A DNA stretch of 64,000 nucleotides from positions 1 to 64,000 of the forward strand of contig NZ_JASLAW010000251.1 of NCBI RefSeq assembly GCF_030147005.1, written 5' to 3'. The translations under genes were made by a program, and so were the position numbers. This DNA is from Pseudomonas sp. Its GTDB lineage: Bacteria > Pseudomonadota > Gammaproteobacteria > Pseudomonadales > Pseudomonadaceae. Of this stretch, positions 54,355 through 63,520 are shown piece after piece. The notes under the pieces are model-generated. The model made no database searches. It was given only the letters and a program-made list of their open reading frames with translations, and had not been told where the DNA came from. Positions within the stretch are counted from its first letter, which is position 1; each line of letters starts with the position of its first letter.

Positions 54355-54371
54355 AGCAGAAGCCATGCCAA
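54355..54371 (-). promoter_or_regulatory. Sigma-54 (RpoN) promoter of the CrcY-like RNA
   Basis: TTGGCATGGCTTCTGCT on the minus strand has the invariant GG and GC pairs with exactly ten bases between them, as in -24/-12 promoters. CbrB is the known activator of this RNA family. The start of transcription would be about 54345. Confidence 0.82.
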
Positions 54372-54502
54372 GTTTTTAAAGTGCTTAGAAATCAAGGGTT
54401 TGATTTTTTTGCAGGCCATGTCTTTCAAAAGGTGCAGTGAATTATGTTCCCGCGTTACCCGCTATGCCGGTGCGCGGTAACACATTGTCACAGCTGTGCT
54501 AC

Positions 54503-55402
54503 TCAACCGGCGTTACGCGCCTTCGCCACACGCGATCCGGTCGCCCGCCCCAGTACCTGGCTGATCTGCTGGCCCGCACCAATCAATCGCTCCAGGTCGA
54601 TGCCCGTCTCGATCCCCAGCCCATTGAGCAGGTACACCACATCTTCGGTGGCAACGTTACCGCTCGCGCCCTTGGCATAAGGGCAGCCGCCGAGGCCCGC
54701 GATAGAGCTGTCGAACACCTGGATGCCTTCCAGCAGGCTGGCGTAGATATTGGCGATCGCCTGGCCGTAGGTGTCATGGAAGTGCCCCGCGAGTTTGGCG
54801 CGCGGCACCTGTGCGCCGACCACCTCGAACAACCGCCGGGTCGCGCCCGCCGTGCCGGTGCCGATGGTGTCGCCCAGGGACACTTCATAGCAGCCCATGG
54901 CGTACAACTCGCGAGCGACAGCCGCCACCTGTTGCGCGGCGATGTCGCCCTCATACGGGCAACCCAACACACACGACACATACCCGCGCACGCTGACCCC
55001 GTGCTGCTGCGCCGCCGCCATGATCGGTGCAAAGCGCTCCAGGCTCTCGCTGATGGAACAGTTGATATTGCGCTGGGAGAACGCCTCGGACGCCGCGGCA
55101 AATACCGCGACTTCCTTGACCCCGGCCGCCAGTGCATCCTCAAAGCCGCGCAGGTTCGGCGCCAGCGCACCATAGGTCACGCCAGGCTTGCGCTGGATCT
55201 GCGCAAACACCTCGGCGGACCCGGCCATCTGCGGCACCCATTTGGGCGACACGAAACTGCCGACCTCTATATAGCTCAAGCCGGCGCTGCTCAAGGCGTC
55301 GACCAACCGGACCTTGTCGGCCACGCTGATCGGCTGGGCTTCGTTCTGCAAACCGTCGCGCGGGCCGACTTCGACCAGGCGTACGTGTGAGGGGAGGGAC
55401 AT
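54503..55402 (-). CDS. liuE: Hydroxymethylglutaryl-CoA lyase
   Basis: A 299-residue TIM-barrel enzyme that splits HMG-CoA to acetyl-CoA and acetoacetate, the last step of leucine breakdown. It reads VRLVEVGPRDGLQNEAQPIS, GYVSCVLGCPYEGDI, GCYEVSLGDTIGTGT, LAGHFHDTYGQA (metal-binding His) and GLGGCPYAKGASGNVATEDVVY with the catalytic cysteine. It is separated from liuABCD by the acyl-CoA synthetase and the CrcY-like RNA, and lies directly after liuR. Confidence 0.95.
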   Translation of the reverse strand: MSLPSHVRLVEVGPRDGLQNEAQPISVADKVRLVDALSSAGLSYIEVGSFVSPKWVPQMAGSAEVFAQIQRKPGVTYGALAPNLRGFEDALAAGVKEVAVFAAASEAFSQRNINCSISESLERFAPIMAAAQQHGVSVRGYVSCVLGCPYEGDIAAQQVAAVARELYAMGCYEVSLGDTIGTGTAGATRRLFEVVGAQVPRAKLAGHFHDTYGQAIANIYASLLEGIQVFDSSIAGLGGCPYAKGASGNVATEDVVYLLNGLGIETGIDLERLIGAGQQISQVLGRATGSRVAKARNAG

Positions 55403-55418
55403 GGCGGTTACCTTCTGG

Positions 55419-55811
55419 TCAATGGCCGGCCTGGCGCATGGTATGTGCCAGGGCCTGGGTGCAACGCTCTTCGGCGGTGTCCAGTTCCAGCTTCATCTGT
55501 TCGATATCCAGCAGCTGCTGCTCAAGCTGCTCACGGCGCTCGGCGATCTTTGCGAGCATGCTGTTGAGTTGGATGTGGTTGCCGCTGGTGGGGTCGTAGA
55601 GTTCGATCAACTCGCGGCACTCGGCCAGGGAAAAGCCGATGCGCTTGCCGCGCAGAATCAGCTTGAGGCTGACCTTGTCCCGTGCCGAGTAAATGCGTTC
55701 CTGGCCCCGGCGTTCCGGGGCCAGCAGGCCTTGCTCCTCGTAGAAGCGAATGGCACGCGTGGTGATATCGAGTTCGCGGGCAAGGTCGGAGATGCTGTAG
55801 GTGGTGCTCAT
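55419..55811 (-). CDS. liuR: MerR-family regulator of leucine/isovalerate catabolism
   Basis: A 130-residue MerR-type regulator: MSTTYSISDLARELDITTRAIRFYEEQGLLAPERRG carries the winged helix, and a long coiled coil (AKIAERREQLEQQLLDIEQMKLELD) follows. The usual metal-binding cysteines are absent. ATG at 55811 is preferred to a TTG at 55823. Sixteen bases separate it from liuE. The palindrome at 55851-55870 is the proposed site for autoregulation. Confidence 0.92.
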   Translation of the reverse strand: MSTTYSISDLARELDITTRAIRFYEEQGLLAPERRGQERIYSARDKVSLKLILRGKRIGFSLAECRELIELYDPTSGNHIQLNSMLAKIAERREQLEQQLLDIEQMKLELDTAEERCTQALAHTMRQAGH

Positions 55812-55850
55812 GGCGTCGCTCAAGAAAGTCTTGGTGCTAAGCTAATGGCA

Positions 55851-55870
55851 GGTTGACGTAAGCGTCAACC
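55851..55870. promoter_or_regulatory. LiuR operator upstream of liuR
   Basis: GGTTGACGTAAGCGTCAACC is a 20-base near-perfect palindrome located 40 bases before liuR. It matches the operators in front of liuA. Confidence 0.8.
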
Positions 55871-55875
55871 ATCAA

Positions 55876-55982
55876 TTCCTGTAGGAGCGAGCTTGCTCGC
55901 GAAAAACGTCAACGATAACGCGGTAAGGCTGATACCCAACGGCGCGCTCAAGTTCTTCGCGAGCAAGCTCGCTCCTGCAGGG
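55876..55982. repeat. REPIN: two inverted REP units
   Basis: TGTAGGAGCGAGCTTGCTCG at about 55879-55898 is repeated in inverse orientation as CGCGAGCAAGCTCGCTCC near 55957-55974. The two are about 60 bases apart, the standard REPIN spacing, between liuR and a LysR gene. Confidence 0.85.
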
Positions 55983-55995
55983 AAGGGCGGCAGGT

Positions 55996-56931
55996 TCAGG
56001 CTTGCAGCTTGTCGAGTTTCTTCTCATGGGCCGTCACCTGCTGGCACAACTCAATCATCTGCTCACGCATCCAGCGGTTGGCCGGGTCCTGGTCGGTGCT
56101 TTCATGCCAGTACAGGTGGGTTTCCACTGGCGGCACATCATTGACCGGCAGGTTGAACCAGTGCAGCTCATGGCGGCGGGCAAAGCGTTCGGGCACGGTC
56201 ATGACCATGTCGGTCTGCTGCAATACTTGCGACGCCATCAGATAGTGCTGGGAGCGCAGGGCGATCTTGCGCTGGATGCCCATTTTGCCCAGCGCCAGGT
56301 CAACGTGGCCCAGGCCGTTGCGGCGGCTGGAAATATGGATATGGGTCAGCGACAGGTAGTCATCCAGGGTGAATTTGTCCTTGCCCGCCATCGGATGGCC
56401 CTTGCGCATGGCGCACACGTAGCGGTCTTCCATCAGCTTGACGTGGCGCACCTGCGGGTCGGTGTTGAGCGGGGCATCCACGGCAAAATCCAGGCGCCCG
56501 GCGGCCAGCTCCTTGGTGGTTTCGCGGCGTTTGGACAAGAAACTCTCGATGACCACCGTCGGCGCCAGGCGGCGCAGGCGCTGGAACAGCAGGGGCAATA
56601 TCACTGCTTCGGTAAGGTCGGTCATGCTGATGCGATAGGTCTTGGCCGCCTGTTGCGGATTGAAGATCCGGCTCTCCTGCACTGAAACCCGCAGCAACGA
56701 CAATGCGTTGCGCACCGGGCCGATAATGTTCTGCGCCATCGGCGTAGGCACCATGCCTTGGGCGGTGCGCACGAACAGCGGGTCGTTGAACGTCTCGCGC
56801 AGGCGTGCCAGAGCGTTGGACACCGCCGGTTGGGTGATGCCGACAATCTGCCCGGCACGGGTCAGGTTGGCTTCGGTGTAGATCGCGTCGAAGACGATAA
56901 AGAGGTTGAGATCGACCTTGCTCAGATTCAT
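55996..56931 (-). CDS. LysR family transcriptional regulator
   Basis: A 311-residue LysR-type regulator with the helix-turn-helix LTRAGQIVGITQPAVSNALARLRETFNDPLFVR and a C-terminal effector domain (HVKLMEDRYVCAMRKGHPMAGKD). It is divergent from the acyl-CoA dehydrogenase at 57101, so that gene is the most likely target. The effector is unknown. Confidence 0.92.
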   Translation of the reverse strand: MNLSKVDLNLFIVFDAIYTEANLTRAGQIVGITQPAVSNALARLRETFNDPLFVRTAQGMVPTPMAQNIIGPVRNALSLLRVSVQESRIFNPQQAAKTYRISMTDLTEAVILPLLFQRLRRLAPTVVIESFLSKRRETTKELAAGRLDFAVDAPLNTDPQVRHVKLMEDRYVCAMRKGHPMAGKDKFTLDDYLSLTHIHISSRRNGLGHVDLALGKMGIQRKIALRSQHYLMASQVLQQTDMVMTVPERFARRHELHWFNLPVNDVPPVETHLYWHESTDQDPANRWMREQMIELCQQVTAHEKKLDKLQA

Positions 56932-57100
56932 TTTGGTTGCGCTCTTATTGTTAGGTGGCGATTTTTCTTACGTGCTCAGGCGTCGATCATATATCGGTGA
57001 TGAATGTTAATACACGCCGAGAATAGGCTAGGTAAATTATGAGCGCTGTTCTAGCATCGATTGCATGACCTAAACAACCTCTCAAAGAAGGGAGCCGCTC

Positions 57101-58330
57101 ATGGATTTCGCCTATTCGCCCAAGGTTCAGGAACTGCGTGAACGCGTCACCGCATTCATGGACGCTTACGTCTACCCGGCCGAGCCGGTGTTCGAACGCC
57201 AGGTCAGCGAAGGCGACCGCTGGCAGCCCACCGCCATCATGGATGAGCTCAAAGCCAAGGCTAAAGCCGAGGGCTTGTGGAACCTGTTCCTGCCGGAGTC
57301 TGAGCTGGGCGCCGGTCTGAGCAACCTCGAATACGCGCCGCTGGCCGAAATCATGGGCCGCTCGTTGTTGGGCCCGGAGCCGTTCAACTGCTCCGCCCCC
57401 GACACCGGCAACATGGAAGTACTGGTGCGCTACGCCAATGAAGAGCAGAAACAGCGCTGGCTTGAACCGCTGCTGCGCGGCGAGATTCGTTCAGCCTTCG
57501 CCATGACTGAACCGGATGTGGCCTCCTCGGACGCCACCAACATGGCCGCCCGCGCCGAACGCCAGGGCGACGAATGGGTGATCAACGGCAAAAAGTGGTG
57601 GACCTCCGGCGCCTGCGACCCGCGCTGCAAGATCCTGATCTTCATGGGCCTGAGCAACCCGGATGCGCCACGCCATCAACAGCATTCGATGATTCTGGTG
57701 CCGGTGGACACCCCGGGCGTAAAAATCGTGCGCCCGCTGCCGGTGTTCGGCTACGACGACGCGCCCCACGGTCACGCCGAAGTGCTGTTCGACAACGTGC
57801 GCGTGCCTTACGAGAACGTACTGCTGGGTGAAGGCCGTGGGTTTGAGATCGCCCAGGGACGGCTTGGCCCGGGCCGTATCCACCACTGCATGCGCTCCAT
57901 CGGCATGGCCGAGCGCGCGCTGGAATTGATGTGCAAACGCGCGGTCAGCCGCAGTGCATTCGGCAAACCGCTGGCCCGCCTGGGGGGCAATATCGACAAG
58001 ATTGCCGACTCGCGCATGGAAATCGACATGGCGCGCCTGCTGACTTTGAAAGCGGCCTACATGATGGACACCGTGGGCAATAAAGTCGCAAAAAGCGAAA
58101 TCGCCCAGATTAAAGTGGTCGCGCCGAACGTGGCGCTGAAGGTTATCGACCGTGCGATCCAGATTCACGGCGGTGCCGGCGTTTCCAATGACTTCCCGCT
58201 GGCCTATATGTACGCCATGCAACGCACCTTGCGCCTGGCCGACGGCCCGGACGAAGTGCACCGTGCGGCGATCGGCAAGTTCGAGATTGGCAAGTATGTG
58301 CCCAAAGAGCTGATGCGCAGCGGGCAGTAA
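57101..58330 (+). CDS. Acyl-CoA dehydrogenase family protein
   Basis: A 409-residue FAD-linked acyl-CoA dehydrogenase. FAD and substrate motifs are AFAMTEPDVASSDATNM and VINGKKWWTSGA; the C-terminal FAD contact reads QIHGGAGVSNDFPLAYMYAMQRTLRLADGPDEVHRA. It resembles the ACAD10/11-like group of catabolic dehydrogenases for hydroxylated or branched acyl-CoAs. GGGAGCC precedes the ATG. It stands alone, opposite a LysR regulator. Confidence 0.9.
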   Translation: MDFAYSPKVQELRERVTAFMDAYVYPAEPVFERQVSEGDRWQPTAIMDELKAKAKAEGLWNLFLPESELGAGLSNLEYAPLAEIMGRSLLGPEPFNCSAPDTGNMEVLVRYANEEQKQRWLEPLLRGEIRSAFAMTEPDVASSDATNMAARAERQGDEWVINGKKWWTSGACDPRCKILIFMGLSNPDAPRHQQHSMILVPVDTPGVKIVRPLPVFGYDDAPHGHAEVLFDNVRVPYENVLLGEGRGFEIAQGRLGPGRIHHCMRSIGMAERALELMCKRAVSRSAFGKPLARLGGNIDKIADSRMEIDMARLLTLKAAYMMDTVGNKVAKSEIAQIKVVAPNVALKVIDRAIQIHGGAGVSNDFPLAYMYAMQRTLRLADGPDEVHRAAIGKFEIGKYVPKELMRSGQ

Positions 58331-58335
58331 TAACG

Positions 58336-58430
58336 CGCCGCCTGCATTCGCGAGCAAGCCCGTTCCCACACTTGACCGATTTCCAGCAGGGGAAAGCGGT
58401 CGAATGTGGGCTTGCCCGCGACGAGGCCAG
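58336..58430. repeat. REP-type inverted pair
   Basis: GCGAGCAAGCCCGTTCCCAC near 58350-58369 is paired with the inverse GTGGGCTTGCCCGCGAC near 58406-58422, about 55 bases apart. It lies between two convergent genes. Confidence 0.75.
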
Positions 58431-58454
58431 TCGACGCACCACGAAACCGACGGC

Positions 58455-59786
58455 TCAGTACACCCAAACCTCCACCCGCCGATTCTTGATCCGCCCTTCA
58501 TCCGCCGTGTTCGCCGCCACCGGCATCTGCGCGCCAAACCCGCGAATATCGCGCAGCACCACGCCGCTTTTCACCAGCTCCCGGCGCACTGCCATCGCCC
58601 GCAACTTGGAGAGCAAGGCCGCCCGCTGGGGATCATTCTTGGCATCGCCAAACCCCACCAGCGTCACCTGCTTGTGCAATTTGCCGTGGCTTTTTATATA
58701 AGCCACCACCCGCTGCAAATCCTGGCGCGCCTTGTTGTCCAGGCTGGCGCTGCCTTCCTCGAAACGAAAATTCACCGTCAAGCGCTGGGCGTTGCGCACG
58801 ATCGCCTGATAACCCTCGGGCATCGAGGCGCGCGGTTCTACGCTAATTGCCTGCACGTGCTGGGCGATAAAGCCGTTGGCCGCCACAATCGCCTGGCCTT
58901 GGCCGCTTTGGGCAAAGTCCACTAATGCTTTGGCCCAGAGGTTATGCGACGACGGGGGCAGATAAAAGTACAGCCGCCGCGACAGCGGGTAATCCTCGGT
59001 GGCGATCAGGCTGTTGAGGGGCAACATCGCTTGCGAGTCGCCATCGACAATGGCCACTGCCTTGGCTTGGCGTACATAGGGCAGGCCGATGAAACCGATG
59101 CCTTGAGGGTCTTGGCTGACCGCATCGGACAGCGCTTCGCTGGACTCAAAACGCCGTGCCGACGCGGCCAGCGGTTTGCCGCGTCGGCTCAGCACCAGCT
59201 CCTTGAAGGTGTCATAGGTGCCGGACTGATCGTCCCGCGCGTACACATGAATGGCTCCGCCAATGCCGCCCAGTGCTTCCCAGCTGCTGATCTCGCCATT
59301 GAAGATCTTCGCCAGTTGCGCGGTGTTCAGCGTATTGAGCGGGTTGCGGGGGTTGAGGATGATTGCCAGGCCATCGATGGCGATCACCTGTTCGGCTTCG
59401 GGGCTTTTCAGGTCGCCCAGGGTTTCCAGGTCGACCAGTTCGTTGTCTTTGATCGGACGCGACGACGCGGCGAGGTCGGCGCTGTTATTTTTCAGCGCGG
59501 CAAATCCTGTACTGGAACCATGGGCGGCTACGTCGATGCTCACGGTTTTACCCTGACGGGTCGTGCCGATCACGCGCTGTTCATTGGCGCCCTCGGCGGG
59601 TTCAATGTACACGCCTTGCAAACCCTGGCGCTCCATCAACCCCTTCACCAAGGCCGGGCCCAAACCCGCGCCGATGGTGTTGGAACCCTGGATGCGCAAT
59701 GCCGGGCCTTGATCCGGAAGGGGGAGCGCAGCGGACACAGCGAAGAAAGGGAACAGGGTCAGCAGTAACAGAACGCGCAGCCTCAT
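58455..59786 (-). CDS. Phosphate-binding-like (PstS) domain fused to OmpA domain
   Basis: A 443-residue exported protein with a signal peptide (RVLLLLTLFPFFAVSAAL). Residues 25-300 are a periplasmic binding domain of the PstS type (RIQGSNTIGAGLGPALVKG, IYARDDQSGTYDTF-like text, GQAIVAANGFI). The last 120 residues are an OmpA peptidoglycan-binding domain (LTVNFRFEEGSASLDNKARQDLQRVVAYI, GFGDAKND, RIKNRRVEVWVY). This could hold the binding domain on the cell wall. AAGGTG precedes the ATG at 59786; a TTG at 59807 is less likely. No transporter genes are adjacent. Confidence 0.88.
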   Translation of the reverse strand: MRLRVLLLLTLFPFFAVSAALPLPDQGPALRIQGSNTIGAGLGPALVKGLMERQGLQGVYIEPAEGANEQRVIGTTRQGKTVSIDVAAHGSSTGFAALKNNSADLAASSRPIKDNELVDLETLGDLKSPEAEQVIAIDGLAIILNPRNPLNTLNTAQLAKIFNGEISSWEALGGIGGAIHVYARDDQSGTYDTFKELVLSRRGKPLAASARRFESSEALSDAVSQDPQGIGFIGLPYVRQAKAVAIVDGDSQAMLPLNSLIATEDYPLSRRLYFYLPPSSHNLWAKALVDFAQSGQGQAIVAANGFIAQHVQAISVEPRASMPEGYQAIVRNAQRLTVNFRFEEGSASLDNKARQDLQRVVAYIKSHGKLHKQVTLVGFGDAKNDPQRAALLSKLRAMAVRRELVKSGVVLRDIRGFGAQMPVAANTADEGRIKNRRVEVWVY

Positions 59787-59874
59787 GCCGGCACCTTTTT
59801 GCGCCAAAGGAAGTGCCGCGAGATTAAGTCAGTTGGATTGCAGCAATATGACTGACACTCGATAGGTCAAGAAT

Positions 59875-60077
59875 GTGGGGGAGCTTGCCCTAATGCCGGT
59901 CAGTGAAGCGCTAGGCCGGACAACCGGTGACCTGTGGCGAGGGAGCTTGCCCCCGCTGGGCTGCGTAGCGGTCCCCTTTTTTCCAGGGCCGCTTCGCGAC
60001 CCGGCGTGAGCAAGCTCCCTCACGACGGTACAGCACTCTTTCTTAACTGACCGCGTTAGCGCTAGCCTCCTCCCACA
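59875..60077. repeat. Composite palindromic repeat related to 35201-35370
   Basis: The unit opens with AATGCCGGTCAGTGAAGCGCT and closes with TTAACTGACCGCGTTAGCGC, related to the repeat at 35201-35370. Its centre carries GCTGCGTAGCGG...CCGCTTCGCGAC and REP-like GAGGGAGCTTGCC and GAGCAAGCTCCCTC cores. It fills the gap between the PstS-OmpA gene and xthA. Confidence 0.75.
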
Positions 60078-60095
60078 CTTGAGGATTCAGGAAAA

Positions 60096-60908
60096 TCAGC
60101 TCAGCTCAAGCCATATCGGCGCATGGTCCGAGGGCTTTTCCAAGGCCCGCAAATCATAATCGACGCCGGCATCCTTGACCCGTGAGAGCAAGCCATTGGA
60201 CGCCATGATCACGTCGATGCGCAGCCCGCGCTTGGGCTCATCCTCAAAGCCACGGCTGCGGTAATCGAACCAGCTGAAGCGGTCGGTCACCTCGGGGTTC
60301 AAGTGACGGAAGCTGTCCACCAAGCCCCAGTTTTTCAGGCGGGCCATCCATTCGCGCTCTTCCGGCAGGAAGCTGCACTTGCCGGTTTTCAGCCAGCGTT
60401 TGGCGTTGTCGGCGCCGATGCCGATGTCGCAGTCCTGTGGGGAAATATTCACGTCGCCCATCACTACCAGCGCCTGGTCATTGCTGAACCGGCTTTCCAG
60501 CAGTTGTTGCAAGTCTTCATAGAAGCGTTGTTTGGCTGGGAATTTGATGGGATGGTCGCGGCTTTCGCCCTGGGGGAAGTAGCCGTTCATGATGATGACC
60601 GGGTTGCCGTTCTCGTCGGCGAAGGTGCCCCAGATGAAACGGCGCTGGGCGTCCTCTTCATCGGTGGCAAAACCTTTGTGCACGCTCAACGCTTCCTTGC
60701 GCGAGAGCAGGGCCACACCGTAGTGGCCTTTCTGGCCGTGGTAATAAACGTGATAGCCCAGCGCCTGGACTTCGGCCAGCGGGAATTGGTCGTCGTGGAC
60801 CTTGGTTTCCTGCAAGCCAATGACATCCGGTTGATGCTTTTCAATCAGCGCCGCCAGCTGATGAGGGCGGGCACGCAGCCCGTTGATATTGAAGGAGACG
60901 ATTTTCAT
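60096..60908 (-). CDS. xthA: Exodeoxyribonuclease III
   Basis: A 270-residue AP endonuclease/3'-exonuclease for base-excision repair. It starts MKIVSFNINGLRARPHQL and has DVIGLQETKVHDDQFP (metal-binding Glu), VMGDVNISPQDCDIG and FSWFDYRSRGFEDEPKRGLRIDVI and the final SDHAPIWLEL with the catalytic His. Length fits. The ATG at 60908 is standard; longer readings have no support. It is divergent from the GNAT gene. Confidence 0.96.
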   Translation of the reverse strand: MKIVSFNINGLRARPHQLAALIEKHQPDVIGLQETKVHDDQFPLAEVQALGYHVYYHGQKGHYGVALLSRKEALSVHKGFATDEEDAQRRFIWGTFADENGNPVIIMNGYFPQGESRDHPIKFPAKQRFYEDLQQLLESRFSNDQALVVMGDVNISPQDCDIGIGADNAKRWLKTGKCSFLPEEREWMARLKNWGLVDSFRHLNPEVTDRFSWFDYRSRGFEDEPKRGLRIDVIMASNGLLSRVKDAGVDYDLRALEKPSDHAPIWLELS

Positions 60909-61077
60909 GGTCGGCAGTCCAGTCTGGCAAAAGGGCGATGCTAGCCGACAAGTCGGATGGGGGCCAGCGTGGCGGTAGGACACATGCGCTGCTAATGTCT
61001 GGGAACGACTGGAGCCGCGCAGGTTCGTACCCATAAGAACGCCATCTTTTTGAGTGGCGTCCAGGAGATTGACTGTT

Positions 61078-61728
61078 ATGCCTGACACTTCGACGGCCGC
61101 TGCCGACATTCGCGTGCTCAATAGCGGTTATTCCCGCGAAGCGCGTTCCCTGTTGTACCAGGCCTACCGTCACGAACCGACCTTCGCCTACATCTTCGAA
61201 GCCGAGCGGCCCGGCTATGAACAGCGGGTACGCGCCACTGTGCGGGAGCTGGTCAAGCAGCATTTTTTCCAGAAGCTTCCGGCCATCGGCTTGTTCATCA
61301 ACGACCGCTTGATCGGCATCGCCCTTATCGCGCCGCCGCAGCGACGCCTGGGCATCACCGAGAGCTGGGCCTGGCAGATCCGCATGTGGCTGAGCACCGG
61401 CGTGCGCGGCACGCGGCGTTACCTTGAATACCATCAGGCCGTGCTGGCGTGCCTGCCCAGCGAGTCGGTGCATGTGTTGCCATTGCTGGGCGTTCATCCG
61501 CAGTTTCAAGGCCACCACTACGGCGAGCAATTGCTCGAAGCGGTGCACAACTGGTGCGCCGAAGACCCTCATTCATCGGGTGTGGTGCTCGACACGGGCA
61601 ATTCCCGTTACCTGGACTTTTATAAACGCCAGGGCTACGAGGAAATCGGTGAAATTGCTGTAGGACCGGTTCTGGAGCACGTGTTTTTTCATCCCAAGCC
61701 CCAGGCGTTACGTGCTGCAACGGTTTGA
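61078..61728 (+). CDS. GNAT family N-acetyltransferase
   Basis: A 216-residue GNAT-fold protein. The acetyl-CoA loop is LLGVHPQFQGHHYGEQLLEAV, with the final strand SGVVLDTGNSRYLDFYKRQGYEEIGE. AGGAG lies 12 bases before the ATG at 61078; upstream in-frame readings are not supported. The substrate is unknown. It precedes tamA by 64 bases. Confidence 0.9.
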   Translation: MPDTSTAAADIRVLNSGYSREARSLLYQAYRHEPTFAYIFEAERPGYEQRVRATVRELVKQHFFQKLPAIGLFINDRLIGIALIAPPQRRLGITESWAWQIRMWLSTGVRGTRRYLEYHQAVLACLPSESVHVLPLLGVHPQFQGHHYGEQLLEAVHNWCAEDPHSSGVVLDTGNSRYLDFYKRQGYEEIGEIAVGPVLEHVFFHPKPQALRAATV

Positions 61729-61792
61729 GACAGATTTATTCAGATAAATCTGAGTTCAAAGATCCTCTCTCGCTCGTGTAGCATCCGCGCCT

Positions 61793-63520
61793 ATGAAGTT
61801 TCCAGGAAGATTTACCAGCGGCTTGATTCTGCTGTTCACAAGCTGCGGCGCATTGGCGCAAAGCGAATTGGACGTGCGCATCAAGCCCTCAAACGACGCG
61901 CTGAAAGCCAACATCGAAGGCTACATCGGCGGGGTGGGCGATCGTGATGAAGCAGCGTTGCTGCGCTTCAGCCGTGGCGCCGAAGAACAGGCGCGCAAAG
62001 CGGCCCAGGCGCTGGGCTTCTATCAGCCCCGGATCGCCAGCGATGTGAAGGGTGGCAAGAACCCGCGCCTGATCCTGACCATCGACCCAGGCGAGCCGGT
62101 GCACTTGCGCAACGTCACCCTGCGGGTCGATGGCCCGGCGGCGAGCCTCAAGGGGTTTCGCGTGCCTGCCAGTGACGACCTCAAACCGGGCGCGGTGCTC
62201 AATCACGGTCATTACGACGATGCCAAGCGCCTGATCCAGAACCAGGCGTCGCGCTACGGCTTTTTCAGCGGGCGCTTTACCCGTCAAAAACTCTCTGTAG
62301 ACCCCCAGGCGGGCGTAGCCGATATCGAGCTGGTGTACGACAGCGGCCCGCGCTACAGCATGGGCAAGGTCAGCTTTACCGGCGACACGCCATTCGATGA
62401 AGAATTGCTGCAACGCATGGTGCCCTTTGAAGGTGGCACACCTTACGACTCCGAACTGATCGCCGAACTCAACCAGAACCTGCAAGCCAGTGGTTTCTTC
62501 GAAAGCGTGCGCGTGGACGCCAGCCCCGCCGCTTCGACCAACGACGTGATTCCGGTGGCTGTACAGCTCGATACTCGCAAGCCGCGCACCATGGGCCTGG
62601 GCCTGGGCTATTCGACTGACGTCGGCCCGCGGGGCAGGGCCAACTGGACGCGCCACTGGGTCAACCCCCAGGGCCACAGTTATGGCTGGGAGGCCGAGCT
62701 CTCGGCGCCGCGGCAGAACGTTGGCCTGTGGTATGACATCCCGCTCGACCCACCGCTCACCGACAAATTGCGCTTTGCCGGCGGTTACCAGAATGAAGAG
62801 CTTGCCAACACCGACACCTTGAGCAAGCTGCTCACCCTCGGCCCCGAATGGCACAGCAAGTTACCCAGTGGCTGGACGCGGGTCATCTCACTTAAATACC
62901 AGCGTGAAGAGTACCTCCTGGGCAATGACTCGGGCATGAGTAACCTGGTGATGCCGGGGATCAGCTATTCCTACCTGCGCAGCGACAATCGTATCGATCC
63001 GCACAACGGCTATCGCCTGATGTTCGACAGCAAGGTCGCCAAGGAAGGGCTTGGCTCCGACACTAATCTGCTGTACGGCACCGCCACCATCAAAGGCTTG
63101 ACCACCCTGTGGGATAACCACCGGTTCCTGGGCCGCGCGCAATTGGGCGGCAGCGCCACCAACGGCTACAAGTCCGTGCCGCCGTCGCTGCGTTTCTTTG
63201 CCGGTGGCGACCAGAGCGTACGGGGTTATGAATACCAGACCCTGTCACCGGAAAACGATCGGGGCGATCGCATCGGCGGCCGTTATATGGTGGCCCTGAG
63301 CGCGGAGTACCAATATTCCATTGCCGATAAATGGCGGATCGCCACCTTTATCGACCAGGGCAACTCGTTCAATACCCTGGACATGCCCAGCCTGAAAACC
63401 GGTGTGGGCGTCGGGGTGCGCTGGGTCTCGCCCGTTGGCCCGATCCGCCTCGACCTGGCCCATGCCCTGGAAGACCCGGGCGGCATTCGATTGCACTTTT
63501 CCATGGGGCCTGAGCTGTGA
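61793..63520 (+). CDS. tamA: Outer-membrane translocation and assembly module protein TamA
   Basis: A 575-residue BamA-superfamily protein. It has a signal peptide (RFTSGLILLFTSCGALA), three POTRA-like domains to about residue 260 (PVHLRNVTLRVDG, YSMGKVSFTGDTPFDEELLQRMVPFEGG) and a 16-strand barrel with the lid motif RFFAGGDQSVRGYEYQTLSPEN and the ending LHFSMGPEL. It works with TamB in outer-membrane protein or lipid transport. The gene overlaps the tamB start (GTGA). Confidence 0.95.
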   Translation: MKFPGRFTSGLILLFTSCGALAQSELDVRIKPSNDALKANIEGYIGGVGDRDEAALLRFSRGAEEQARKAAQALGFYQPRIASDVKGGKNPRLILTIDPGEPVHLRNVTLRVDGPAASLKGFRVPASDDLKPGAVLNHGHYDDAKRLIQNQASRYGFFSGRFTRQKLSVDPQAGVADIELVYDSGPRYSMGKVSFTGDTPFDEELLQRMVPFEGGTPYDSELIAELNQNLQASGFFESVRVDASPAASTNDVIPVAVQLDTRKPRTMGLGLGYSTDVGPRGRANWTRHWVNPQGHSYGWEAELSAPRQNVGLWYDIPLDPPLTDKLRFAGGYQNEELANTDTLSKLLTLGPEWHSKLPSGWTRVISLKYQREEYLLGNDSGMSNLVMPGISYSYLRSDNRIDPHNGYRLMFDSKVAKEGLGSDTNLLYGTATIKGLTTLWDNHRFLGRAQLGGSATNGYKSVPPSLRFFAGGDQSVRGYEYQTLSPENDRGDRIGGRYMVALSAEYQYSIADKWRIATFIDQGNSFNTLDMPSLKTGVGVGVRWVSPVGPIRLDLAHALEDPGGIRLHFSMGPEL

